Assembly (NCBI GenBank): GCA_964429355.1
Contig: CAYSCH010000148.1
Coordinates: 1 to 20,436 of the forward strand
Source: JAAYAY01 sp964429355
GTDB taxonomy: Bacteria > Planctomycetota > Planctomycetia > Pirellulales > Thermoguttaceae
Direction of reading: 5' to 3'
DNA: 20,436 nucleotides
Shown: positions 14,820 through 20,436 of the stretch, in pieces
Position numbering within the stretch: position 1 is the stretch's first letter
Layout: every line of letters starts with the position of its first letter
Position numbers and translations under genes: made by a program
The notes under the pieces: model-generated
The model's database searches: none
The model's input: only the letters and a program-made list of their open reading frames with translations
What the model was told of the DNA's origin: nothing

Positions 14820-15857
14820 ATGTTCTTCTCCAAAATCTCGACTCGAAAACTGGCCGAGCTCTGCAACCGCGTATCCACGTCCCTGTCGGCCGGCTTGGAT
14901 GCCCGCACGGTTTGGCGAAATGAGGCCCAGCGAGCGCAGGGCATGCTGGCGCGGAGGCATTTTCGGACGATCAGCGAAGCGATCGATGCGGGAGCCGACA
15001 TGCGCGATGCCCTCGCCGGGACAAACGGCTACTTTCCGGAGTTGTTTCACGAGCTCACACACATTGGCCATCAGACAGGCCATCTCGATGAAGCTCTGGC
15101 CCAACTGGCCGGCCATTACGAATTCCAGCTCAGGATACGCCGGGGCTTCCTCATGGCCATGGCTTGGCCATTGATCGAACTGGGAATATCGATTCTCGTC
15201 ATTGCCCTGCTGATCTATGTTCTCGGAGTCATCGGCCAGTCCACAGGACATCCCATCGACGTTCTCGGATTCGGCCTGGTCGGTACGGCCGGGCTGATCA
15301 AGTACTTCACTTTTCTGGCTCTCGTGGCAGGGGTGATCTTTCTTGTCTGGTGGGGTATCCGGCGAGGCCTGGCCTGGACGAAACCGGTACAGCGAGTCAT
15401 GATTCGAATCCCCGGATTGGGAACCGCCCTCGAGTCGCTCGCCTTGGGACGTCTTTCCTGGGCGCTTCATCTGACACTCAATTCCGGAATGGACACTCGC
15501 CGCGCCGTGGCGCTCGCCCTGCGAACAACGGGTAACGCGCGTTACATGGACGAGATGCGATCGGTTGATTCCTGGATTCAACAGGGCAGTTCGCTTTATG
15601 AGGCCTTCGACCAGACCATGGTTTTTCCTCGGTCGTTTCTTGATATCCTGCACGTGGGTGAGAGCACAGGCATGATCGTCGAGTCGATGAAGAAGCTGGC
15701 CGACCAGTATCGGGAGAAGTCGGAATCAGCGATGAAGGTACTGGCCGTCATCGGATTCTTCGTCTGCTTCGGGGTGATTGCCGCCATCTTGATCGCGGTC
15801 ATTTTCCGGATGGCCATGTTCTACATCGGCACGATCAACGACGCGCTGCAGATGTAA
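14820..15857 (+). CDS. Type II secretion system / type IV pilus F-family inner-membrane protein
   Basis: GspF/PilC-family platform protein that in secretion or pilus machines sits in the inner membrane and couples the ATPase to pilin assembly. Two T2SF domains are recognisable: residues about 8-130 (LAELCNRVSTSLSAGLDARTV, ISEAIDAGADMRDAL, GHLDEALAQLAGHYE) and about 205-335 (LGRLSWALHLTLNSGMDTRRAV, LHVGESTGMIVESMKKLADQY). Hydrophobic helices lie at about 111-138, 161-180 and 305-335. At 345 residues it is slightly shorter than classical GspF (about 400) but has both domains. Start ATG 14820 gives the natural N-terminus MFFSKISTRKLAELCNR; the SD is poor. No GspE ATPase, pseudopilin or secretin gene is nearby; the only likely partner here is the secreted protein that follows 166 bp downstream. 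Confidence 0.88.
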   Translation: MFFSKISTRKLAELCNRVSTSLSAGLDARTVWRNEAQRAQGMLARRHFRTISEAIDAGADMRDALAGTNGYFPELFHELTHIGHQTGHLDEALAQLAGHYEFQLRIRRGFLMAMAWPLIELGISILVIALLIYVLGVIGQSTGHPIDVLGFGLVGTAGLIKYFTFLALVAGVIFLVWWGIRRGLAWTKPVQRVMIRIPGLGTALESLALGRLSWALHLTLNSGMDTRRAVALALRTTGNARYMDEMRSVDSWIQQGSSLYEAFDQTMVFPRSFLDILHVGESTGMIVESMKKLADQYREKSESAMKVLAVIGFFVCFGVIAAILIAVIFRMAMFYIGTINDALQM

Positions 15858-15905
15858 GGCGAGCGAAGGTGAAAAGAGCAGTTCGTTCTTCGGCCTTCCC
15901 TCGCC
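15858..15905 (+). terminator. Strong hairpin directly after the F-protein stop codon
   Basis: GGCGAG-C-GAAGG (15858-15869) pairs with CCTTC-C-CTCGCC (15894-15905): eleven base pairs with one C/C mismatch. It begins at the first base after TAA. There is no T-run, so it may be a 3'-end stabiliser or an atypical terminator rather than a standard intrinsic one. Confidence 0.45.
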
Positions 15906-15919
15906 GGTGTGCAAATTGA

Positions 15920-15948
15920 TTGCCTCGTTTGTCGCTCGTGCCTATACT
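15920..15948 (+). promoter_or_regulatory. Promoter of the secretin-N-like protein gene
   Basis: TTGCCT (15920-15925), 17-bp spacer and TATACT (15943-15948). Matches to consensus are four and five of six at ideal spacing. Transcription would start near 15955, about 69 bases before the GTG, so this gene may be expressed separately from the F-protein gene. Confidence 0.5.
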
Positions 15949-16023
15949 CACCAATGGGGTGACCTGTTTGTCTGGTTGTGTGCAGGGAAACCTGCATGGC
16001 CAATTGGATGAGGAGGAAAAGCC

Positions 16024-16827
16024 GTGTCGACAAGATTGGGCAAGACGGTGATTTTCGGGTGTGGGCTGGCAATTCTGTTGGGGATTCCACTCGCTGGACA
16101 GGTTCTCGCGGCCGAAGGAGTTCCCGCCGGCGATGCGGCGGAAGTCAGGATTCTCCTGAAAACGGGCGAAGAGGCGATCCTCGCCGCACTCGACGAAAAG
16201 ACGTGCATCGAGTTCATCGACGAGCCGTTATCCGGAGTGGTGCAATACTTCAAGAGCTCCCACCATATCGAAATCCTGATCGACATGAAGGCTCTTGAAG
16301 ATGTCAGTATTGGAACCGATACCCCAGTGTCGAAGAGCCTCCAGAACGTCAAATTCCGCTCGGCGCTCAACTTGATCCTTCACGACCTCGACCTCGCGTG
16401 GGTCATCGACAATGAGGTATTGATGATCACCACGCCGGAAGAGGCAGAGATGCACCTGACCACGCGGGTCTACGATGTCACAGAACTCGTGGCCGTCCGA
16501 GACCCCGACGGCGAACCCTGGCAGGACTTCGACTCGCTGATCCGAGCCGTCACAGGTGCGATCGATCCCGAGTCGTGGGGAGGAGTGGGCGGTCCCGGCA
16601 GCATCGCCGAGTTGGAGTATCGGGGGGCCTCGGTGCTGATCGTACGCCAGAGGCTCGACTGCCATGCGCAGGTCCGCAAACTGCTGGACGACCTGGCCAC
16701 GGTTGCCGACGGGTATGGCGATGACGTGGTTCCCACCCGAGAAAAGACGAAACCGGAACCTGTGGGACCAGGCGCACCCGGCACACCAGGTTTCGGTGGG
16801 AGTGGGATGGGAGGCGGCTACATGTGA
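16024..16827 (+). CDS. Secreted protein with two secretin-N/STN-like modules, no pore domain
   Basis: Function unknown; exported. The GTG at 16024 has a perfect AGGAGG seven bases upstream. The signal peptide is residues 1-30 (VIFGCGLAILLGIPLAGQVLA). Residues about 58-138 (IEFIDEPLSGVVQYFKSSHHIEIL, LQNVKFRSALNLILHDLDLAWV, VLMITTPEEAE) resemble the short secretin/TonB N-terminal (STN) fold. Residues about 145-225 (TTRVYDVTELV, LIRAVTGAIDPESWGGVGGPGSI, ASVLIVRQRLDCHAQVRKLLDDL) resemble a secretin N1-type module. A Gly/Pro-rich tail ends it. The C-terminal secretin barrel is absent. Similar short proteins are, to my knowledge, common in planctomycetes. The neighbouring F-family protein suggests a link to a secretion or pilus system, but that is inference. 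Confidence 0.8.
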   Translation: MSTRLGKTVIFGCGLAILLGIPLAGQVLAAEGVPAGDAAEVRILLKTGEEAILAALDEKTCIEFIDEPLSGVVQYFKSSHHIEILIDMKALEDVSIGTDTPVSKSLQNVKFRSALNLILHDLDLAWVIDNEVLMITTPEEAEMHLTTRVYDVTELVAVRDPDGEPWQDFDSLIRAVTGAIDPESWGGVGGPGSIAELEYRGASVLIVRQRLDCHAQVRKLLDDLATVADGYGDDVVPTREKTKPEPVGPGAPGTPGFGGSGMGGGYM

Positions 16828-16828
16828 A

Positions 16829-16860
16829 CGGTGATCTCTGGAGTCGCTGGAGAATCACCG
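16829..16860. terminator. Hairpin between convergent genes
   Basis: CGGTGAT (16829-16835) pairs with ATCACCG (16854-16860), extended by CTC/GAG with one bulged A. It starts two bases after the upstream stop and lies between two convergent genes. No T-run follows on either strand, so termination function is uncertain. Confidence 0.4.
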
Positions 16861-16902
16861 ATTCTGAACATCCCCCCGAATCGTACGCCTTGTGAGCCCG
16901 CT

Positions 16903-18705
16903 CTAGAGCAGTTCGTCCAATTCCTCGACTAGGCGTTCGAACTCGGCAAGTGCCGTATCGACGGGAGCAGGTTGCTCCATGTCGACCCCCGCGCCGCGAA
17001 GGAGGTCGAGGGGGTCTTTCGAACAGCCGCCCTTGAGGAAGGTGAGGTAGTCGTCGAGTTCGCGCCGCCCGCCCGCCAGGACCCGCTGGACCAGGGCGAT
17101 CGCAGCCGACATACCGGTGGCGTACTTGTAAACGTAGAAGGCCCGGTAGAAGTGGGGAATGCGGAAACATTCGAGCGAAAGGGCGTCATCGATCGCAAAA
17201 TCGGGACCGAAGTAGAGATCCAGGAGCCCGCGATAGATCGAACGGAATCGCTCGACGGTCAGCGGTTCGCCTTCCTCGGCCGACCCATGAGCGAGCTTCT
17301 CGAACTCAGCGAACATCGTCTGGCGAAAGATCGTCGCTCGCATGGCGTCGATCTGGCGGTTGACGAGGTAGGCGCGGCGCGGCCGGTCGTCGGCCCGGGC
17401 CAGCAGGTGGCGGCTGAGGAGTTCTTCGTTGAAGGTGCTTGCCACCTCGGCCACGAAGATCACGTAATTGTAGTATTGATAGGGCTGCGACTTGGCCGAG
17501 TAGTAACTGTGCATCGAGTGGCCGGCCTCATGGGCCAGAGTGAAGACGTGGTCGAGCACGTCTTCCTGGTAGTTCATGAGGATGTGGGGATCGCCGTCGA
17601 AGCAGCCGCAACTGAATGCCCCGCTCTGCTTGCCGCGGTTCTCATAGCGATCGCACCAGCGGCCCCGCAGGCCGTCGCCCAGCACGGCGCCGTACTCGGC
17701 GCCCAGGGGTTCCAGGGCGGTCAGTACCAGTTCCACGGCCTCATCCCAGTTATGACGCGTTCGCAACTCGGTGAGGATCGGCACGTAGGTGTCGTAGTGG
17801 TGGATATCTTTCAGATGCATCTTCCGCCGCCGCACGTCGTAGTAGCGATAGAGGGCGGGCAGTCGCCTGTGCACCGATTCGATCAGGTTGTTGTAGACCG
17901 TCACCGGCACGCGGTCAGGAAACAGCGACGCTTCCAGGGCACTGGGAAAATTCCTCGCCCGGGCGTAATAGATGTCGCGCTGGATCGAGCCGTTGAGAGT
18001 CGCCGCGAGGGTGTGCTGGTGGGCGTCGTATTGGGCGTAGACCTTCTGGAAGGCCGTCTTGCGGACGTTTCGACCGGGTGAGTTGAGCAGCTTCGAGAAC
18101 GTGGCGTGGCTGAGCTCGATCCACTCGCCGTTCTCGTCCTTCACGTTGCCGAACTTCAAATCGGCGTCGTTGAGCTTGCGAAAGGCCTGGCCGGCTGCCT
18201 GGGCCATTTCGGTCTGCATCGCCAGCAGTCGTTCCTCTTTCTTGGAGAGGGTGTGCGGTTTGTCGTCCAGAAGCCGCTCCAATTGGAGCCGGAACGGAAC
18301 GAGGCACTTCTGGGCGAGCATTTCCCTCAAATGGGCAGCGGGAATCCGGAGAATCTCCGGCCGGATGAAACTGGCAGCCTGGGCGGCCTGGCTGGCCACA
18401 TTCATGTAGCGCCCCTGCATCCGCTGATACTTGTTGTTGGTCGCGTCCTCCGCGGTCTTCAGAAAGGCGTACGTGCCCAAACGCTCGCCCAGCCGATCGA
18501 AGTCGCGATCGAACTTCAGACAGTCCACCAGGGTCTCCGCGCCCTCTGCCAGCTTCCCCTGAAACCTGGCGAAACCGGGGATCCGCTTTTCCCACTTGGA
18601 GAAATCCTTTTCCCAGGCCCCGTCGTCAGGATAGAGCCGCGTCAGATCCCAGGTATCGCTTTCACGTACCTCACTTCGGGCGGGGAGTTGTTGAACCTTT
18701 TTCAT
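16903..18705 (-). CDS. pepF: Oligoendopeptidase F (M3B zinc metallopeptidase)
   Basis: Cytoplasmic zinc endopeptidase that cuts short oligopeptides, aiding peptide turnover. The zinc-binding HEAGH motif is at residues 392-396 within FTLAHEAGHSMHSYYS, and the third ligand is Glu420 in FVAEVASTFNEELL. The N-terminal region (DTWDLTRLYPDD; RLGERLGTYAFLKTAEDATN) is the usual helical PepF_N part, and length 600 is standard. There is no signal peptide. ATG 18705 lies three bases after the fabH stop, so the two form an operon and pepF translation probably depends on ribosomes finishing fabH; GGTGA at the fabH end can serve as a weak SD. The functional link between fabH and pepF is not obvious. Confidence 0.95.
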   Translation of the reverse strand: MKKVQQLPARSEVRESDTWDLTRLYPDDGAWEKDFSKWEKRIPGFARFQGKLAEGAETLVDCLKFDRDFDRLGERLGTYAFLKTAEDATNNKYQRMQGRYMNVASQAAQAASFIRPEILRIPAAHLREMLAQKCLVPFRLQLERLLDDKPHTLSKKEERLLAMQTEMAQAAGQAFRKLNDADLKFGNVKDENGEWIELSHATFSKLLNSPGRNVRKTAFQKVYAQYDAHQHTLAATLNGSIQRDIYYARARNFPSALEASLFPDRVPVTVYNNLIESVHRRLPALYRYYDVRRRKMHLKDIHHYDTYVPILTELRTRHNWDEAVELVLTALEPLGAEYGAVLGDGLRGRWCDRYENRGKQSGAFSCGCFDGDPHILMNYQEDVLDHVFTLAHEAGHSMHSYYSAKSQPYQYYNYVIFVAEVASTFNEELLSRHLLARADDRPRRAYLVNRQIDAMRATIFRQTMFAEFEKLAHGSAEEGEPLTVERFRSIYRGLLDLYFGPDFAIDDALSLECFRIPHFYRAFYVYKYATGMSAAIALVQRVLAGGRRELDDYLTFLKGGCSKDPLDLLRGAGVDMEQPAPVDTALAEFERLVEELDELL

Positions 18706-18708
18706 CGT

Positions 18709-19680
18709 TCACCACTGGAGGAGCATCGTGCTCCAGACGAGGCCCGCACCGAAACCGCTCATCAGAACGCGGTTGCCGCGGCGGATTCGACCTTCGCGGT
18801 GGAGTTCATCGAGAACCAGCGGAATGCTGGCGGCCGACGTGTTGCCGTAGCGCTGCAGGTTGTTGACCACCTTGCGAGGGTCGATGCCGAGGTCGCGAAT
18901 CACCGAGCGGATGATCCGCAGATTGGCCTGGTGGAAGACGAAGTAGTCGATCTGGTCGAGCGAAATGTGAGCCTCTTCGAGAACCTCGCCGATCGATTGC
19001 GACACGATCCGCACGGCCCATTTGAAGACCGGCTTTCCTTCCATCTTCATGAAGTGCGAACCGCCAGCCGTCTCGGCCGGGGAAAAGGGCTTGCGCGTGC
19101 CTCCCACTTCGCGGTACAGCAGATCGGCTCCGGAGCCGTCGGCACCGAAAGCAAAAGCCAGCAGCCCCTGGTTCCTGTCGCCCGGGGCCAGGAGAACGGC
19201 ACCGGCACCGTCGCCAAACAGCGGATAGGTGCCCACGTCTTTCGGGTTGACCACCCGGGAGTTGCAGTCCGCCCCAATCACCAGGACCAGCTTGCTGCAA
19301 CCGGTTCCAATGAACTGAGCACCCGTCACCAGGGCGTAGGCAAAACTGGCACAGGCAGCATGGAGATCCATGGCCGGCGCAGTCAATCCGAGCCGTTCCT
19401 GGACAAAGCACGCCGACGAGGGGAGGAGCTGGTCCGGAGTGAACGTGCCCAGGATCACCAGGTCCACGTCCGCCGGATCCACACCGGCATCCTCAATACA
19501 CTCCTCCGCAGCCGCTGCCGCCATATCGCTCGTGGCGATTCCGGGCGGGGCGTGACGCCGCTCCACAATCCCCGTGCGCTGCACAATCCACTCGGGATCG
19601 CAGCCCAGCGATACGAGATCTTCATTGCGGACGGGATTGTCGGGAACGTGTGCCCCAACACCCACAATCTGAACGCCCAT
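18709..19680 (-). CDS. fabH: Beta-ketoacyl-ACP synthase III
   Basis: Starts fatty acid synthesis by condensing acetyl-CoA (or a branched starter) with malonyl-ACP. The thiolase-fold catalytic triad is seen: Cys110 in HAACASFAYAL, His250 in FHQANLRI and Asn280 in RYGNTSAASIP. The C-terminal GFGAGLVWSTMLLQW is typical. The start at 19680 (MGVQIVGVGAHVPDN) gives 323 residues, the normal length, beginning at the conserved first strand. Starts at 19752 (347 residues, a Ser/Thr-rich extension) and 19836 are also in frame; none has a good SD, so the start is uncertain. The Cys neighbourhood reads ACASF instead of the common ACAGF. No plsX, rpmF, fabD or acpP is next to it, unlike many fab clusters. 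pepF follows three bases later. Confidence 0.94.
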   Translation of the reverse strand: MGVQIVGVGAHVPDNPVRNEDLVSLGCDPEWIVQRTGIVERRHAPPGIATSDMAAAAAEECIEDAGVDPADVDLVILGTFTPDQLLPSSACFVQERLGLTAPAMDLHAACASFAYALVTGAQFIGTGCSKLVLVIGADCNSRVVNPKDVGTYPLFGDGAGAVLLAPGDRNQGLLAFAFGADGSGADLLYREVGGTRKPFSPAETAGGSHFMKMEGKPVFKWAVRIVSQSIGEVLEEAHISLDQIDYFVFHQANLRIIRSVIRDLGIDPRKVVNNLQRYGNTSAASIPLVLDELHREGRIRRGNRVLMSGFGAGLVWSTMLLQW

Positions 19681-19839
19681 GAGCTGTCCCACTCGTGAGC
19701 GTTTTGCAGTGACTTCAGTGTCTCGGTTTGTTTGACTCGATGCACTCGACATAGGCGTGATTCGTCTCCGACCCGGGGCACCACCAATGGCGTGGGCGGC
19801 TTCGCCGCCACCGCGCTCCACGGGCGGGACAACCAAAGA

Positions 19840-19879
19840 ACCGTTCAGCCCTGGCCTCTGCGTGGGCTTCCCGAACGGT
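19840..19879 (-). promoter_or_regulatory. Leader hairpin upstream of fabH
   Basis: ACCGTTC-AGCCC (19840-19851) pairs with GGGCT and GAACGGT (19864-19868 and 19873-19879), with a 4-base bulge: 12 base pairs around a 12-base loop. On the fabH strand it starts within about 10 bases of the predicted transcription start and is followed by TTCTTTGG. It could protect the 5' end or act as a regulatory leader. Confidence 0.4.
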
Positions 19880-19893
19880 CGACCAAGTACTCT

Positions 19894-19922
19894 AAACTAA
19901 GGTTTTTCCCAGAGTTTCTCAA
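19894..19922 (-). promoter_or_regulatory. Candidate fabH-pepF promoter
   Basis: Minus-strand TTGAGA (19917-19922, five of six to TTGACA), 17-bp spacer and TAGTTT (19894-19899, three of six). Transcription would start near 19887, leaving a leader of about 207 bases to the start at 19680 (135 to the alternative at 19752). Confidence 0.4.
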
Positions 19923-20436
19923 GGGCCAATTCCAGGACTCTCCCCCCACCTTCAGGGGTTACAAAGGCCACACTTGTCCTCTCCAGGTAATACGCCACAA
20001 CATCGCTGCCGGGTCGTATCAGGAAACGGCTGTACTACGCAAATGGTCCTTGGGCAATATCTTACCAAATCGTTCATGGCCACGGGCATACAAGTATCCC
20101 AAAACGAGGGCACCGGCTCCCAAGGGCTGTCTCAATCCCTCTGCATCCACAAACCGCGATCCGCTTCTTCGGACAGCATCGACGATTCTGCGCAGGCCAC
20201 CCTTGCGGTTGGCGAGTTGCCGGCCATGGGGTAGAGTTAGATCAGCGCATCGTCGGAAGCGACGTGCTCCCGTGCTTTTCGGAGTTGGATATCGGACGCC
20301 TGGTCCGAACGGCTGAATCTCGAACTCCGCCCAAACCCGGCTTGAATCGAGCCGCCCTCCTCGAACCGGCAAAACCGATAAGGAACCTTGGATGCTCCCT
20401 CACCCGGAACTCGACTTCCGACGTACACCCGTCACC

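Larger units (their letters stand above)
19753..20436. other. fabH leader/promoter and right-edge region without a supported gene
   Basis: The first part holds the fabH leader hairpin and promoter (19840-19922). From about 19923 to the right edge I see no gene I can support. Open frames on both strands (for example a 117-codon minus-strand frame at 20019-20372) are Arg/Gly/Ser-rich, overlap each other and show no domain or SD. Base composition is somewhat less GC-rich than the coding parts. No tRNA or rRNA cloverleaf or conserved segment was recognised. Confidence 0.5.

Noticed and set aside
18106..19698. 530-codon plus-strand open frame opposite fabH and pepF
   Set aside because: It spans two well-recognised genes on the opposite strand and shows no family.
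20280..20380. T-arm-like GTTCGA strings suggestive of a tRNA
   Set aside because: No matching T-stem, acceptor stem or anticodon arm could be paired around them.
20237..20428. Small minus-strand open frame at the right edge
   Set aside because: Sixty-three codons, Ser/Arg/Gly-rich, no SD, overlapping another equally weak frame.

Overview
The window reads as a high-GC bacterial chromosome segment, most likely from a planctomycete (Planctomycetota, Pirellulales-like). That assignment is an inference from protein content: a secreted GH106-type glycosidase with planctomycete-style accessory modules, a secretin-N-domain-only secreted protein, a C-terminally extended XseB, a DacZ-like diadenylate cyclase and several planctomycete-looking secreted proteins. 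It is a draft assembly: ten Ns at 2608-2617 break the first gene.

Layout, left to right. Positions 1-62 hold an intrinsic terminator of a gene off the left edge. Positions 63-560 are non-coding and carry two arrays of a degenerate 7-bp repeat. The plus strand then has a large secreted GH106-like glycosidase (561-4098), followed by the cluster xseB - ispA - dxs - nadK - secreted hypothetical (4357-9612). This cluster supplies exonuclease VII small subunit, prenyl diphosphates, DXP for the MEP isoprenoid route, and NADP, which the MEP pathway consumes as NADPH. A convergent minus-strand THUMP-like methyltransferase (9631-10839) follows, then a plus-strand membrane-anchored hypothetical (11057-11683).

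The middle is minus strand: a diadenylate cyclase (c-di-AMP synthase, 11732-12712) downstream of a membrane-anchored HtrA/DegP-type protease (13162-14490), separated by 449 bp without a convincing gene. Divergent from htrA is a plus-strand pair: a type II secretion/type IV pilus F (inner-membrane platform) protein (14820-15857) and a secreted protein with two secretin-N-like modules but no pore domain (16024-16827). The right part is a minus-strand fabH - pepF operon (19680 down to 16903). The last roughly 500 bp contain no gene I can support.

No CRISPR array, transposase, integrase, tRNA or rRNA is visible. The region is mostly chromosomal housekeeping. The points most worth a second look are the duplicated ~80-residue module inside the glycosidase, the heptad repeats upstream of it, the DacZ-like cyclase, the F-protein/secretin-N pair with a possible attenuator in its leader, and recurring promoter elements (TACAAT -10 boxes, and a palindrome inside the htrA promoter).
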